64,000 bases of DNA, taken from Abelmoschus esculentus. Its lineage: Eukaryota; Streptophyta; Magnoliopsida; Malvales; Malvaceae. A model generated the notes under the pieces. That model was not told the origin of the DNA. It saw only the letters and a program-made list of their open reading frames with translations, and did not search any database. Position numbers and translations under genes: made by a program. Positions 47,064-59,090 of this stretch are shown here, piece by piece. Every line of letters begins with the position of its first letter. Position 1 is the first letter of the stretch. The stretch lies in contig JAUCBN010000017.1 in NCBI GenBank assembly GCA_035048815.1, forward strand, positions 11,528,936 to 11,592,935, written 5' to 3'.

Positions 47064-49127
47064 GAATGAGTCTACCACGTGCGTCGAACACCGTTGAACA
47101 CCACTAGCGCTGAACATTGTTGAACACTATTAAACTAATTAATAAAAATTAAAAATTTAAAGGACACAATGTATAATTAGTAATTATTTAAAACAAAATT
47201 TTAATTAAATTATTTTCTATAGGAAGAATTACATAGGTAATCATTCAACTATGATTTTTTTTTGTGTTGGTCATCCAACAAAATTTTTAGTGATAACCAT
47301 CACTAACATTTTATTTTATTCTCATTTTGATCATCTTCTATTATATATTTAACGAAAATTATAAAATGATACGATTTGATAATAATTTTAGTTTCTAAAA
47401 TTATTATATTATATCAATTTAATCCTAATAAAAAATAAATCATCAAATATTTGGATTAAACCCTAAATTTTTCATCCCTTTTCTTTTTCCTTTACAACAC
47501 TACTCTTAAAATTAATTAACCAACTCACTTTTTATTTCTTTTTTTGTGTCTTTGGGCAACTTATTAAGTTTTAAATTGTAAAACACCATTTTAATTTTAT
47601 GATTTATTTTTTTAAATCTAATTTAACTTTTTCGATTCTTTATGTTACTCGTATACATTATTTTTTGAGTCAAATTTGTAAAAATATTTTAACATTTAAC
47701 ATATAAATATTAAAATAAAGCAATGTCAATCGAAAATTATTCCTGCAATTCAAAGATTTTTAAACGTTTATTCTAATTCCAATCAAATTTATTGTACACA
47801 AAATTATTGTTTTTTAATACTAAATTTATAAAACAATAATTGAATATCAGTTTCTTCTTAATTTTAATCGAAGTTCAACTCATAACTATTTTTCTATTAA
47901 AAATCATTTTTTAAAAAATACATTTCTGAACATAATTTTAAATTTATTAAATATTTTAATTAAATTATGTTAGTTACAGGGATTGAATAGTAAAAAATCA
48001 AAAAAAATTTTAGATAGATAAGACCAAACAGTTTATTCATGTGATTATTGCATAATTTATGTTTTTCATTTTATTTAATGAATATCTGTAAGATTGTAAC
48101 CATTAATATGTTTCAATTTTACGTATTATATGAATTAAAATCCACACAAACAATATACAACTTAAAGAGAAAATATTTTTTAAAAACATTACATAACAAC
48201 ATAATAATATTGTAAAAACAAACAATATTATTAGTATTGTTTAAACTATTAAACCACATAAAATGTACTTATAGCTATACTAAACTCTGAATTTGTGATT
48301 AAAAAACTCATTTACTTTAATTTTTTTCACACACAATTAAAAAATAAATTTAATGTAGATCATTATAACTCGTTATTTCTTGAACAACTTAAAACGATTA
48401 AAATATAAAATTAATAGAGTTTTGTTATGGTTTCTCTTCATTATATGGGTAAAACTAGAAAGCTAAATATAAGATTTTTTTATGATTTTCTATCTTTTAT
48501 TATCTTTATTTTTGTTCACTAATTGTTTCAAAGAGGCTCGCTGGTAATTGATGGAGAGAAAGAAACATGATTGTTGGGTTTTAAATTTAAAGAAAAGAAA
48601 CTGAAATAGCAAAACCTTGATAAAGAGTTGAACATAACAAAAAAAGAAAAATATAGAGTGATTGAAAGATGTGAAAGAGAACTATTTTCGGGAATAAGTA
48701 TTGTTTGTATTATTATGCAGGTTTATATAAAAATATAAGAACTTATTTGATGAGTTTTTTAATAAGATTAAATTAATATAATATCATAAATTTAGGATTA
48801 AAGTTATTATTAAACTATGTCATGGTACAATCTTATTAAACATTTAATGTTTGATGACCAAAACAATAATAAAATAAAATATTAGTGATAATTTTGATCA
48901 AAAAAAATAATTGAGTGACCAAAACAAAAAAAAATATGACAATTGAGTGACCACCCTTATATTTATCCCAATAAAAAATAATTTAATTAAAATTTTATTT
49001 TAAATAATTATTAATTATATGTTGAGCCCTTAAAGTTTTTAATCTTTATTAATTAGTTTAATAGTGTTCAGCAATGTTCATCATTAACGGTGTTCAGCGG
49101 TGTTCGACGCCCGTTGTAGAATTTTCC
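47064..49127. mobile_element. Fold-back element 5 (Mutator-like, non-autonomous)
   Basis: 2064 bp, the largest of the group. Ends GAATGAGTCTAC and GGAAAATTCTAC (reverse), flanked by the perfect 9-bp duplication TTATTAATA (47055-47063 and 49128-49136). The outer arms hold G-T-T-G-A-A-C-A-C-type words (GTCGAACACCG / CGGTGTTCGAC). Further in, at 47221 and 48968, the arms carry the same TTGGTCATCCAAC / GAGTGACCA theme as fold-back 4. Pairing continues across that border, so I treat it as one element. The centre (about 47400-48800) is A+T-rich and non-coding. Confidence 0.85.
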
Positions 49128-49162
49128 TTATTAATATGATCTATTTACTTATCTTTTTGCAA

Positions 49163-49189
49163 ATATATATATATATATATATATATATA
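49163..49189. repeat. (AT)n microsatellite
   Basis: Uninterrupted AT dinucleotide run of about 27 bp, just outside fold-back 5. Confidence 0.9.
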
Positions 49190-49199
49190 GCGGTGAGAT

Positions 49200-50019
49200 C
49201 TATTTACACAAAATGTAAACTTTATAATTTTACACTTTAAAAGGACTTGGGACATGCTTAAATCAAGATAACCCAAAAAAGAGTCCATACGTAACAATAC
49301 ATTCTTTAGTGTATCGATACCTAATTAGATATGTCTATACTCATTTTACTCGTATCGATACATCCTTTTATTTTTTTCGAAACTCAAAATTCTAGTAACA
49401 CAATAGGTTACAACCTCAATTGTATTGATACCCAAAGACTTGTACCTATATACTTGGTTCGTATACCGATACCTTATTATAAATGTTCAATGATTTTTCT
49501 TTTTTGAGATAAGTATCGATACACTTTATATTAGAAGTGCATTTAATACTTGAATTAAGTCCTCAATGGCTCTAAATCAACCCGAACAATTATTAACGAC
49601 CACAAACTCATTAAAGGGTTTAAAATTATCAATCAAGCATCCATGAAAAAAATTAAAAAAAAAACATCAACATTGACAATCATTTATAGAGAAATTATTT
49701 TTGCGCTATAATTGTCAATATATTTTATAGAACATACTTCTAAGATTAATTGTTATATTTTATCAAGTATTAAATTTTTGACTGAAAGCTTAAATTGCAA
49801 ACTCATTTGCATTGTAAAATTTTCATTGTTTTCTTATTTATTTTCTTTTGTAAGAGAGGGTTTATTAAGACTTTGAGGTATAAGTCTTACCACATAAGAG
49901 TTATCTTCTTGAACCTGAAAAAAAAAGCATAGTAAATTAGAAAAAATCCTTAGAGTGGATAGCTAACTAGTGCATATAGAATTTGGTTAAAAAGGTGAAC
50001 CACTATAAATCATTGTGTT
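49200..50019 (+). mobile_element. SIRE-like 5' LTR, left part
   Basis: Contains a TATCGATA cluster (49312-49521) and ends with GGTGAACCACTATAAATCATT, the word that also occurs near 23217 and 40010 in this LTR family. It is interrupted at 50019/50020 by a copia element and resumes at 55414. Confidence 0.5.
49312..49521 (+). promoter_or_regulatory. TATCGATA cluster in SIRE-like LTR
   Basis: Three exact cores (49312, 49353, 49514) with near copies such as TATTGATACCC and ATACCGATACC between. Same position relative to the LTR body as in the other SIRE-like LTRs. Confidence 0.4.
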
Positions 50020-50254
50020 TATTATGAATATATTTATTCATGGTAGATATCATATATTAAGTTAAAGTTTAATGGACTTTATTATTAGGGTTTAATACCC
50101 ATTGAAATTAGGGTTTCCATCTTAGGCCTATAAATATAGACTTTTGGCCAAAGCTTTGTACACAACCCTACTTTCAGAATATAATAAAATCTCTCTCTTT
50201 GTCTCTCATCTTTGTTCTCCTATTTTATTCTTGTTCTTTGCTTTATTCACAACA
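50020..50254 (+). repeat. 5' LTR of copia copy 3
   Basis: 235 bp ending TTATTCACAACA. It contains TATAAATATAGAC at 50130-50142. It keeps the 23-bp segment between two TAGGGTTT words that the 3' LTR lacks. Confidence 0.85.
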
Positions 50255-51034
50255 CGTTATCAGCACGAGACTCTAACCAACGGAGGTGTTTGTCGTTCGA
50301 ATCTTGAAGGAGTTATTGAAAAGAATTTATTACTAGCATAAATCAAAGATAAGTTCTTCTCCCTCAATTATATTTTAATTATCAGCTATTTTTCTCTCTT
50401 GATCTTTGATTTGATTTTTAATTTATTAAAAATCTTTGGTTGTTTGGTGTTTGTGTAGCGATAAAGTGGCTCAATTATCGTAGTTCTTGTTGATAATTAT
50501 CGAAAAAGATTTTAACACAATATTGGTAACTAAGTCTACCATATATTCAAGTTAGTGGAAAGTCCGGTATGTTTTATTTATTTAATTTGAGATTTTTTTA
50601 TCTTTATTTACAACCAATATTTTTTATTTTATTATTATGATAAAAGTTTATGTTTTAATCATGTTCTAAGTATTACATGATATTGTAACAAATATTAAAC
50701 TTTTAATTAATTAATATGTTCTTTGTTATGTTGGTTTAATCCGAGTATATTGGCTGGACATCCCGTTCTGCGAGGCTACTGGTCTCAAAGGAGATTCTTT
50801 TTAAAGGACCTTGTGGACTGGTTTAACAACGTCGCGTATAAGGATTAAATTTTTGTTCATTGTATGTATTGTATATATATTGATTGATCAATTACTATTT
50901 AATAGTACGAATATTATAAAGTTTATATTTTCTTGAAAGCAATACTAATTTTATGTCGAAAAAAAATTCGACTATAAACTTCTCCTAAGTTTAAGTTACG
51001 AAAATCGTATTGATCAAAAAATTTTTATGGGAGG

Positions 51035-51226
51035 CATTCCTTAAAGTGAATGCAAACATGATGATTATTCCATGCGATTATTGGATTTATGACATTCCTT
51101 GAAGTGAATGTAAGCATGATGATTATTCCATGTGATTATTTGATTTATGTCATTCCCTGAAGTGAATACAAGCATGATGTTTATTCCATGCGATTATTGA
51201 ATTTGTTTCATTCCTTGAAGTGAATG
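51035..51226 (+). repeat. 58-bp tandem repeat, four units (copia copy 3)
   Basis: CATTCCTTGAAGTGAATG and variants start at 51035, 51093, 51151 and 51209, exactly 58 bp apart. Each holds a short hairpin (CATTC/GAATG) and a conserved tail with GCATGATGATTATTCCATG. It lies between the primer region and the gag zinc knuckle. Copy 1 has three units. Single hairpin words also occur at 51379, 52107 and 52147. Confidence 0.85.
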
Positions 51227-51558
51227 CAAACGTGATAATTCACTATATGGTTAGTGAATAAAACTCAATTATGTACCAAAGTATCACTGATGAGGATATG
51301 TTAGAAAAACATACTCAATTTTTCACACATTAATGTTGTCCTATAGAAGGTTTTAAATATCTATTACTCTCCGCTCCATTCCCTGAAGTGAATATGATAT
51401 TTTATAGCGGAAAGAATAAATGTCACATTAGTAATTGTGATCATGATTGAGATCATAAAATAGACATGGATAAGGTGATTATTTTGAGAATGCTTATATC
51501 CACAAGAAGTGGAATTATAAAGAAGACAAGAATGATAGAGATCATATCAAAAACTTTA

Positions 51559-51600
51559 TGTTATCAATGTGATGGTACAAACCATTGATCTCGTACTTGT
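51559..51600 (+). pseudogene. copia gag zinc knuckle with stop (copy 3)
   Basis: C-Y-Q-C-D-G-T-N-H-stop-S-R-T-C: a CX2CX4HX4C nucleic-acid-binding knuckle in which the residue after His (Trp in this family) is TGA at 51586-51588. All four metal ligands are kept. The same TGA occurs in copy 1. Confidence 0.75.
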
Positions 51601-52617
51601 CAAACACTGAAGTATTATGGATTTATCCATAATCATGATTGATAAATTAAAGAAAATATAAACAGATTTTCTTCGTAGCGAAAATAATGGCGTTATTGAT
51701 CCAACTCAATTGGATATTGATAATTTTCTCATAATCCTTCAAGAGAATAATCCGCCATTTATTTTATTTTCTTTAGATCTTTTATTTTATTTTATGTTAA
51801 TTTTTTATTATTTATTTATGTTAACTTACTTTATATATTATTTATTTATCTTTTATGTTAATTTTTTACTTTAAAAGAATATGTTTACTTCTGGAATAAA
51901 ATATACAATAATTTATGGCGATTTATGCTTAGCAGACAGTGCAAATACTCATACAATACTTAAGCATAAGAAATATTTGGCCATTTAAATACAAGAGAAA
52001 TATGAGTACTATATCTTAAAGTACTAAAATATCAGTGCTTCGGAAGAGCTCTTGAGAGCTTATCTTTGATCCGATTTGATATGATGTGCTATTTTTTAAT
52101 ATTTTTCCATTCCCCAAAGTGAATGGTACAGAGCGCATATTTTTCATTTCCTGAAGTGAATGAAATAAAGCACGTACTAAAAGGTGCATAATTATGCATA
52201 TTTTCCCATTTTAAATGCAATGGAATAATATGAGTACTATATCCGGAAGTACTAATATCATAGAAAGCTTCGACTGAGCAAATATGTTATTTGCCAAATG
52301 AGACTTTATCTCATATTTACAGTGCATTATGCTCGTTGAGCAAATATATTATTGCTAAATGGAACTTTATTTCATATTTACAGTGTATTATACTCGTCAA
52401 AGTCACAAAGAGACACTGAGTTTTAAAGATATTTATAGAAATATATTGAGAATATTAGTTAAAGGGATGATGACTATCTCAATATTACGAGTATAACTCA
52501 AGACAATAATGAAATTTTGGCAAAATTATATGCACTGTCATCCATATTGTACTACATAAGAATTAGTAAAAATTGAAGCTCATGCTATTGTAAACTAGAT
52601 GTTTACTGATAATTTTA

Positions 52618-52860
52618 TTTGGCACAACCAGTTAGACCATCCCGGTTCAATTCTGATGCGAAAAATTGCTAACACTTTCATGTGATCATTTATTGAAGAA
52701 CTCAGAGTTTCTTCAAGGTAATTTTTCATGTGATACTTGCTATGAAAGCATTTTTATTATTCAATCATCAACAAATATGATAGAGTGCAAATCTATTAAT
52801 TTTCTGGAACGGATACAAGGTGATATATATGGGACCATACACCTTTCTTAAAGATCATCT
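52618..52860 (+). pseudogene. copia pre-integrase/integrase piece (copy 3)
   Basis: F-I-W-H-N-Q-L-D-H-P-G-S-I-L-M-R-K matches the pre-integrase zinc-binding start of copia (W-H-x-R-L-x-H-P-G). The frame then stops. The next piece (52666-52851) has C-D-T-C and ends G-D-I-Y-G-T-I-H, where integrase normally begins (G-D-I-x-G-P-I-H). Confidence 0.7.
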
Positions 52861-54360
52861 AGATATTTTATGATTTTTATCTATGCATCGACTAGATGGT
52901 TATGTGTATCCTTGTTATTAACCCGCAACTTGGTGTTTGTGAGGCTACTTGCTCAGTTGATAAAATTACGAGTACATATTCCAGATTATTTTCTAAAGAC
53001 AATCAATCTTGATAATGTTGATGACATGTAATTTTACATGTAGTATCACAAATTCGCATTAAGCCAACAAATGATCATAAGTTCTCCCCATTATAAATGG
53101 TTTTTGGTCAGGAACCAAATATTTCTCATCTCAATTTTTTTAGGTGTGCGATATATATTCTAATTGCTCCACCACAACGCACAAAGATGAGTTTTGTTGG
53201 GAATAAATATTAGAGCTTCTGATAAGAGATTTATTTACAATTCGATTTATTAACTATCATTTTAATGAGTCAATTTACCCAACATTAGGGGGAGAAAATA
53301 AATAGTTGGGGAAAGAAATAAGTTAGAATGAATTATCATTTTCTCTTTTTGATCTTGGTAATACATAATGTGAACTATAAGTTCAATGAATAATTCATTT
53401 AGCAAATCAATTGTCAGATGATTTTGCTGATCCTAAAAGAGTGACTAAGTCATATATACTAGATATGAATGCTCCAATTAAATTTAATGTCATGGAAGAA
53501 CAAACTATAGTTGCTAATGAGTCTAACTTACGCTTAAAGCGTAGTAGACAAGTAAGTTCCAAAGATAAGAGATCCTCGAAAAAGAAAAGGAGCTATATTT
53601 TATGATGATCTGATCGAAAAATTAATGATTATGAAAATCTCTAGAAGAGATTAAATAGTCTCCAAAAGAGATATTGACATGACTCAGGTACCTGAAAATA
53701 AAGAGATCTCAATAGATTATGTCATGTCTGGTTATAAATGGAACTGAAATTAAATCGACGTCATTAATATATTTACATGCAATATAGCACTAGAGATTTT
53801 ATTTGATGATGTGGATCATAAATTATTGTCAATTGGACAAAGAAATGATTGGCCAACATGAAAAAGGCAATTGAGACGAAACTAAAATCTCTTTTCAAAA
53901 AGAGAAGTATTTGGGCCTATAGCCCGTACATTGAAATTTGTAAAGCTCGTGGATATAAACGAGCCTCTGTGAGAAAGAGAAATCAAAAGGGGAAATCATG
54001 AGATATAAGCTCATTTGGTTGCACAAGGATTCTCACAAAGACATGAAATTGATTATGAGGAAAATATATTCCTTAGTGGTGGATGCAACTACATTTAGAT
54101 TTTGATTAGTCTGGCAATAATATTTGAATGGGCCTCTTGACAATAATATTTACATGAAACTTCCGGAAAGATTTTGATTGCCATAAGCAGTTCGTTCAAG
54201 TTCTCGAGAACATTATATTGAATATATTTTATATGGCTTGAAACAATTTAAGCATATTTGGTATGATCGCCTCATTGAATACTTATTAGCATAATGCTAT
54301 ATGAATTATTTCCCCGAGCATTTTTATTAAGAGGTTTAGCTCTGAATTTTTATTGTTGTG

Positions 54361-54372
54361 TATGTTGATGAT
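54361..54372 (+). pseudogene. copia reverse transcriptase YVDD box (copy 3)
   Basis: TAT GTT GAT GAT encodes the catalytic Y-V-D-D, preceded by F-I-V-V and followed by L-N-I. Stops lie on both sides, so only the box itself can be annotated. Confidence 0.8.
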
Positions 54373-55201
54373 TTGAATATCGTTGAGACTCGTGAAGAGA
54401 TCTCCTCAAATCCTTGTGCAACTATCGACATATAGAAAAATATTGAAAGAGACTTTACATGCATAACGCATATCTATTGATCACCCTTATGGTTGTTGCT
54501 AGGTCTCTTACTGTAAACAAAGTTTTTTCTTATCTCACGAAAAGGGTAATGATATTCTTAGTCTAAAGCACAATATACACTTTATTTGATCTGGAAGCAT
54601 CGTATCTTAGCTGGTCCAGAAATATTATTTAAGTGGTATGAGATTATTACCTTTAAATAATTGTTATGCATGAGGCAAAGCCGAAATATGTGTTTGGCTA
54701 AACATATCCTGAAGATATGTGAATGTTTTTCACAAGATAAGATGCAAGCTATCTTGTAAAGAGATAATACAAAATTTATATCTCAAGGTGGATATATCAA
54801 ATATGATAAAACACAACATATTTCTTCAAGTTTCGTCCCTTATGATTTTCAGATGAATAATATTCAATGAATCATTTCAAACAATGATTTGGAAGATTTA
54901 TCCACTAGTGTATGATCTACTTCAACATTTGAAGATTGTATTCAATATTAAATTATGAAGATTCAAAGATCTTATGTGATATTTTCATGAGGGGGAGTAA
55001 ATACGCGTTGCACTTTTTTTCCCTTAATCGAGGTTTTGTCCCAATGGGTTTTCCTAGTAAGGCTTTTAATGAGGCAACATGTTATGCGTATCAAAGATGT
55101 GTGTACTCTTTTTCCTTCACTAAAAATTTTTTTCTCACAGGGTTTTTATCTTAGCAAGGTTTTAACGAGGCACATTATCTTCATGGATATCCAAGGGGGA
55201 G

Positions 55202-55413
55202 TGTTATGAATATATTTATTCATGGTGGATATCCATATATTAAGTTAAAGTTTAATGGGCTTTCTTATTAGGGTTCCATCTTATGCCTATAAATATAGAA
55301 TTTTGGCCAAAGCTTTGTACACAACCCTACTTTGAGAATATAATAAAATCTCTCTCTTTGTCTCTCATCTTTGTTCTCCTATTTTATTCTTGTTCTTTAC
55401 TTTATTCACAACA
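55202..55413 (+). repeat. 3' LTR of copia copy 3
   Basis: 212 bp from TGTTATGAATATA to TTCACAACA. Compared with the 5' LTR it lacks 23 bp lying between two TAGGGTTT words, a deletion across short direct repeats. The purine tract is at about 55191-55201. Confidence 0.88.
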
Positions 55414-55580
55414 GTGTCATATTTTTTTATTTCTTAACTTTTTATCGACAAAAAAATCTAATTTATCGTTCTTAGTATATTCAATTGATCGTTCAAGTCT
55501 TAAAACCCTAAATTTTAAACTAAATTCTTAGTATATTCAATCGATCGTCCAAGTCTTCTAACAATTGGTATTAAAATTTT
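55414..55580 (+). mobile_element. SIRE-like 5' LTR, right part, and primer site
   Basis: The LTR interrupted at 50019 continues and ends near 55563. It is followed by ATTGGTATTAAAATT, a decayed form of the TGGTATCAGAGC initiator-Met primer site (about 55566-55577). A diverged duplication (TTCTTAGTATATTCAATTGATCG and TTCTTAGTATATTCAATCGATCG) lies at 55468 and 55525. Confidence 0.5.
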
Positions 55581-55679
55581 GTTTATACATCGAATTAACA
55601 TCCTAGAGTCAATCTTTGAAGTGCTCAACTTTTGTTTATCAACCAGAGATCTTGGCGTAAACTATCGATAAACCTTCTT

Positions 55680-57273
55680 TGTAACACCTTCAGCCTGGTG
55701 TCATATTGAGCTTTCGGCCCAAAACCCGTATTTCAAAATTTCTTTTAAGAGCGCAACATGGTAAATCCAATTTCAAGTCCAAAGTAGATTCATAAAATCC
55801 AATTCAAATTAAAAAGTAAATTCCAAAAGTGTAATGTAGTTGGAGCTCCAAATATTACAAATCATTTAAAAACATTCGACTCAACTAATAAACAAAGTTA
55901 CAAATTACATAGATTCCAACAAGAACTAGCCCATTACATCTGATAATTATACTCTAACACAGTTGATGCTGAAATCCCAACCTTGATGTTGCTCCACGGA
56001 AACCAGTTTCACCTAACCTACGCACGAAAACAAATTTCGAACGCTGAGCTACGAAAGCTCAATAGGTACGCAATTACTCGGCCAACATCATGCATAACAT
56101 AATAAAGTAAAGTAAAGTAAAGCAAGACATTAAATACAGTGCATGATATGCTGGCTCTAACATGCTAGCCTAAAACATGGCATAAGTGAGGCGTATACCA
56201 TCGTACACAACATATACATGTCATATAAAAAACAAACACACTGAAGTGAGGTCCGCGTTCACACAACATCGGGATCCTACACTCAAGATTGAAGTCGCCC
56301 TCAAATCCTATGCTGGGAATGTTATATCGAACATCTTCGAACGAGACTACCCTATATTCGTAATAAATAACCGGGATGGAGGTCACCCAACCAATCACAT
56401 GTTCAGAATGTTATATCGAATATCTTCGAATGAGGTCGCCCTATATTCGGAAAAAGGTCTTCAATACATCACTTAGAATATTACATCGGATGGCTTTCTT
56501 CGTTTTGCAACACTATTTTGGTTATTCAGATCTCACCACACAAGACTCGACAAAATAAGATCATCCACCTAGGATCTCAAATCATACTATACCAAAAAGT
56601 TAAGCTAAAGACCAAGCCTTAATGAAATAAGTTATCATATTAAAGTCCACATTACAATTTCCAAGTTTTTAATATTTATTTTGTGATTTAATTAACCCTT
56701 AGGGACCTATTTTGTAATTTATGAAACTCCTAAACAAACCCTTAAAACTTAGGCATATTTGCCCAAACATATCGATACGTTACCACGTTATTCTCGCGTA
56801 TCGATACGTTACCATGTTGACTTAGGGTCAAGAAGATCAGCTATTATCGATACACATATATGGGGTATCGATACCGACCCCTGTTTCGATACGCCCTAAA
56901 GGGGTATTAAACTGAAATATTACGGGAAGGTTTGGTTTCGATACATGGGCAAGGAGTTTCGAAACGTTTGCCTTTCTCGCCTAAGATTTCTCTCTGAGGT
57001 ATCGATACACCTACCAAGGGTATCAATATGCCTGCCTAAAAAATCCTAAGTTGCTCTCTACGGTATCGATACGCCTTCAAGGGGTATCGATACCCCTGCA
57101 TGAAATTGCAGGTCTGCACTAAAAATTTACTAAGAATCATACCCAAACTTAATCTATTCAATCCTAAAGTTTTCCTACACATTCTTATAGGTATTTAGGG
57201 TGTTTGACTATCATTTTCAAGTCCTCAAACATCATAAGCATAATTCACCATTAAAGGTCCCTAACTAGCAAGC
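55680..57273 (+). mobile_element. TGTAACACC-type LTR inserted in SIRE-like leader
   Basis: Starts TGTAACACCTTC at 55680, a typical Gypsy-type LTR start, in the leader of the SIRE-like element whose gag follows at 57820. It includes AAAGT units (56106-56125), two diverged copies of AATGTTATATCGAA-ATCTTCGAA (56317 and 56408) and a dense TATCGATA cluster (56765-57110). Open frames on both strands around 56165-56558 have no family resemblance. The end is uncertain; another TGTAACACCC starts at 57274. Confidence 0.5.
56765..57110 (+). promoter_or_regulatory. Dense TATCGATA cluster
   Basis: Seven exact cores at 56770, 56799, 56845, 56866, 57000, 57064 and 57085, plus TTTCGATAC, TTTCGAAAC and GTATCAATATG variants. 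The last (GGGGTATCGATACCCC) is a perfect 16-bp palindrome. This is the densest cluster in the window, and it lies in a TGTAACACC-type LTR, not a SIRE-like one. Confidence 0.45.
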
Positions 57274-57800
57274 TGTAACACCCTAAAAATTATTCCTAAT
57301 TTTAAAACCTAATTTTAAGATCCCTAATTAAAAATCCTAAATTTTAGATTCCTAATTTTTGAAACCCTAATTTCTTTTGAGGTTTTAAATTGATTTTCTA
57401 AATTTAAGAAAATTTTTTTGAGATAAGAATATAAAGTTTTGAAAGTTTTAAATGTGAATTTAGAGATTAAAAGTTAAAAGTGATGTTTTGAAATTTGATG
57501 ACTTTTGGATAATTAATTTGCTTTTAAATTGAATTATTTTTTACTGAGATTAATTATTTTTTTATTATTAAAAGTTTATCTACAATCAACCTTTTTATTA
57601 AAAATATTATTTTATTTTAATTATTTTTTATCAAAACTCTATATTTAATATTACATATTAAATAAAGTCCCAGATAAAGAAAAGAAATCTCATTGAAATT
57701 ATACAACCTTATTTTTATATTTATTATATTTATCTAATAAAAATTTAATTTAAATTGGAATCAATTATTTATCTATAAATACATATTATGGTCTAAGATA
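57274..57800 (+). mobile_element. Second TGTAACACCC start, A+T-rich LTR-like
   Basis: TGTAACACCCTAAAAATT at 57274, then A+T-rich sequence with TCCTAATTTT / CCCTAATTTT repeats, no coding frame. Probably another LTR piece between the one at 55680 and the gag at 57820. Confidence 0.3.
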
Positions 57801-57819
57801 AAATGATATTCTTAATCAA

Positions 57820-58990
57820 AGTTAATGACTATCGTCTTTGGGATTATTTCTTGATGACATGTTTATCCCACAAATGAGTAAGGCAATATGGAATGCAAAA
57901 GTTTGGGAGAAAATACAACTGAATGATACATTTATGCCTATATTATTTAATTCACTTGGACTTATGAGTATGCAAATACATTTTCTTGCTCGAGTGGTAA
58001 GGAGATATGGGAAAAACTTGAAGTCACTCATGAATGTAAAAGAGACCATAATTGATTTTATAAACCTTGGGAACGAGAACTTCAAGTTAGACCCAATAAA
58101 AGACATCAAAGTTATGTTCTATTGATTCAACACCATTGCGAATGAACTCAAAGACTATGAAGAAGTAATTCTGGATGAAAAGCTTGTGAGCAAGTTGATT
58201 TACCCATTTCTCGATTAATAGGAATCCAAAAAGATTATAATCATTAAAGAAAATAATTTGAAGGAGTTCAAGCTTGATGATGTTATGAGATTAAAGATTT
58301 GAATGTTATTCTTAAATCCTCCACAAACCAAAAAGAAGATTTAAGTGAAAAGGATAATGAAGAAGAATAGATAGTCAAACTCTTTAAGAAGTTTATCTTA
58401 TTCATGATGCAAGAAAAGAAAGATTTTAGACATGAACCGAGGATAAAAGGAGGAGATCCCGTTATATGCTTTTAGTGTAAGAAATCAATGTATACCAATT
58501 ATGCTTGTCGTCAACTCAAAAATAAGAGATCAAACCATAAAAAATGACATTTATGGATACATGAAGTGATGAAGGTGACAACAATGATCATGAGGTGCCA
58601 GTCCATTTTTCTCTTATGGCCATCGAGAAAGATTAAAGGTCAACTTCTAATTCATCTACTTTAACTTTATATATTTTTAATGAATTACAAGACGCTAATG
58701 ACGATATAATTTTATAGTTTAGAAATTATATTTTGAAAAAATAAGAAAATAATTTAAAATTTGAAAATTTAAAATGATTGGAATTATAAAATAAAAGATA
58801 AACTTGAAGCAAAACTCATAGAGAAAAAGAATTTTAATTTCAAAAAAAACTCATCAAAGAGAGTTAGATGATCTTAAAAGAGAAAAATATTTTATTCATA
58901 AATATTTTAAAACAAAAAAATGAAGATTTCTTAAAAAATATTATTGTAAAATAAAATTTTTATGTTAGACAATCTAGTTTTCCTATATTT
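57820..58990 (+). pseudogene. SIRE-like copia gag, decayed
   Basis: The first part fits the gag polyprotein of SIRE-type copia: L-W-D-Y-F-L-D-D-M-F-I-P, then after a frameshift S-G-K-E-I-W-E-K-L-E-V-T-H-E (57992-58036), then L-K-D-Y-E-E. A zinc knuckle at about 58468-58509 has C-F-stop-C and Tyr where the His should be. An S-D-E-G-D ... L-M-A-I-E-K section and an E-L-Q-D coil follow, as at 15650-15790. It continues the element whose LTR starts near 49200 and is cut off by the LTR at 59091. Confidence 0.65.
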
Positions 58991-59090
58991 TTTAAAGGTA
59001 AAATGGTTAAGAACATTTAGTCCCTAAAAGACTCATTTCTTCAAACAAAAGAAAGATACTAAAAAAATGTACTATAAAGGGGACAAGAAA

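Larger units (their letters stand above)
50020..55413 (+). mobile_element. Ty1/copia LTR retrotransposon, complete but dead (copy 3)
   Basis: 5394 bp, plus strand, inserted in the SIRE-like LTR. 5' LTR 50020-50254 (235 bp), 3' LTR 55202-55413 (212 bp). Flanks GTGTT (50015-50019) and GTGTC (55414-55418) match at 4 of 5. The first dinucleotide is TA instead of TG. A TTATCAGCACGAGA-type primer region follows the 5' LTR; a purine tract AAGGGGGAG precedes the 3' LTR. Inside are a four-unit 58-bp repeat, a gag zinc knuckle, a pre-integrase piece and an RT YVDD box, all with stops. Confidence 0.88.

Noticed and set aside
47221..48968. Inner part of fold-back 5 as a separate element nested in an outer one
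   Set aside because: The inverted pairing continues across both borders and no target duplication was found at 47221/48968, whereas the outer ends have a perfect 9-bp duplication.
51035..51226. CRISPR-like regular repeats
   Set aside because: The 58-bp period has no unique spacers; whole units repeat. It lies in a copia element of a plant genome, and a sister copy has the same array.
56165..56558. Frames of 77-96 codons on both strands
   Set aside because: They fall in a TGTAACACC-type LTR, overlap each other on opposite strands, and show no recognisable domain.
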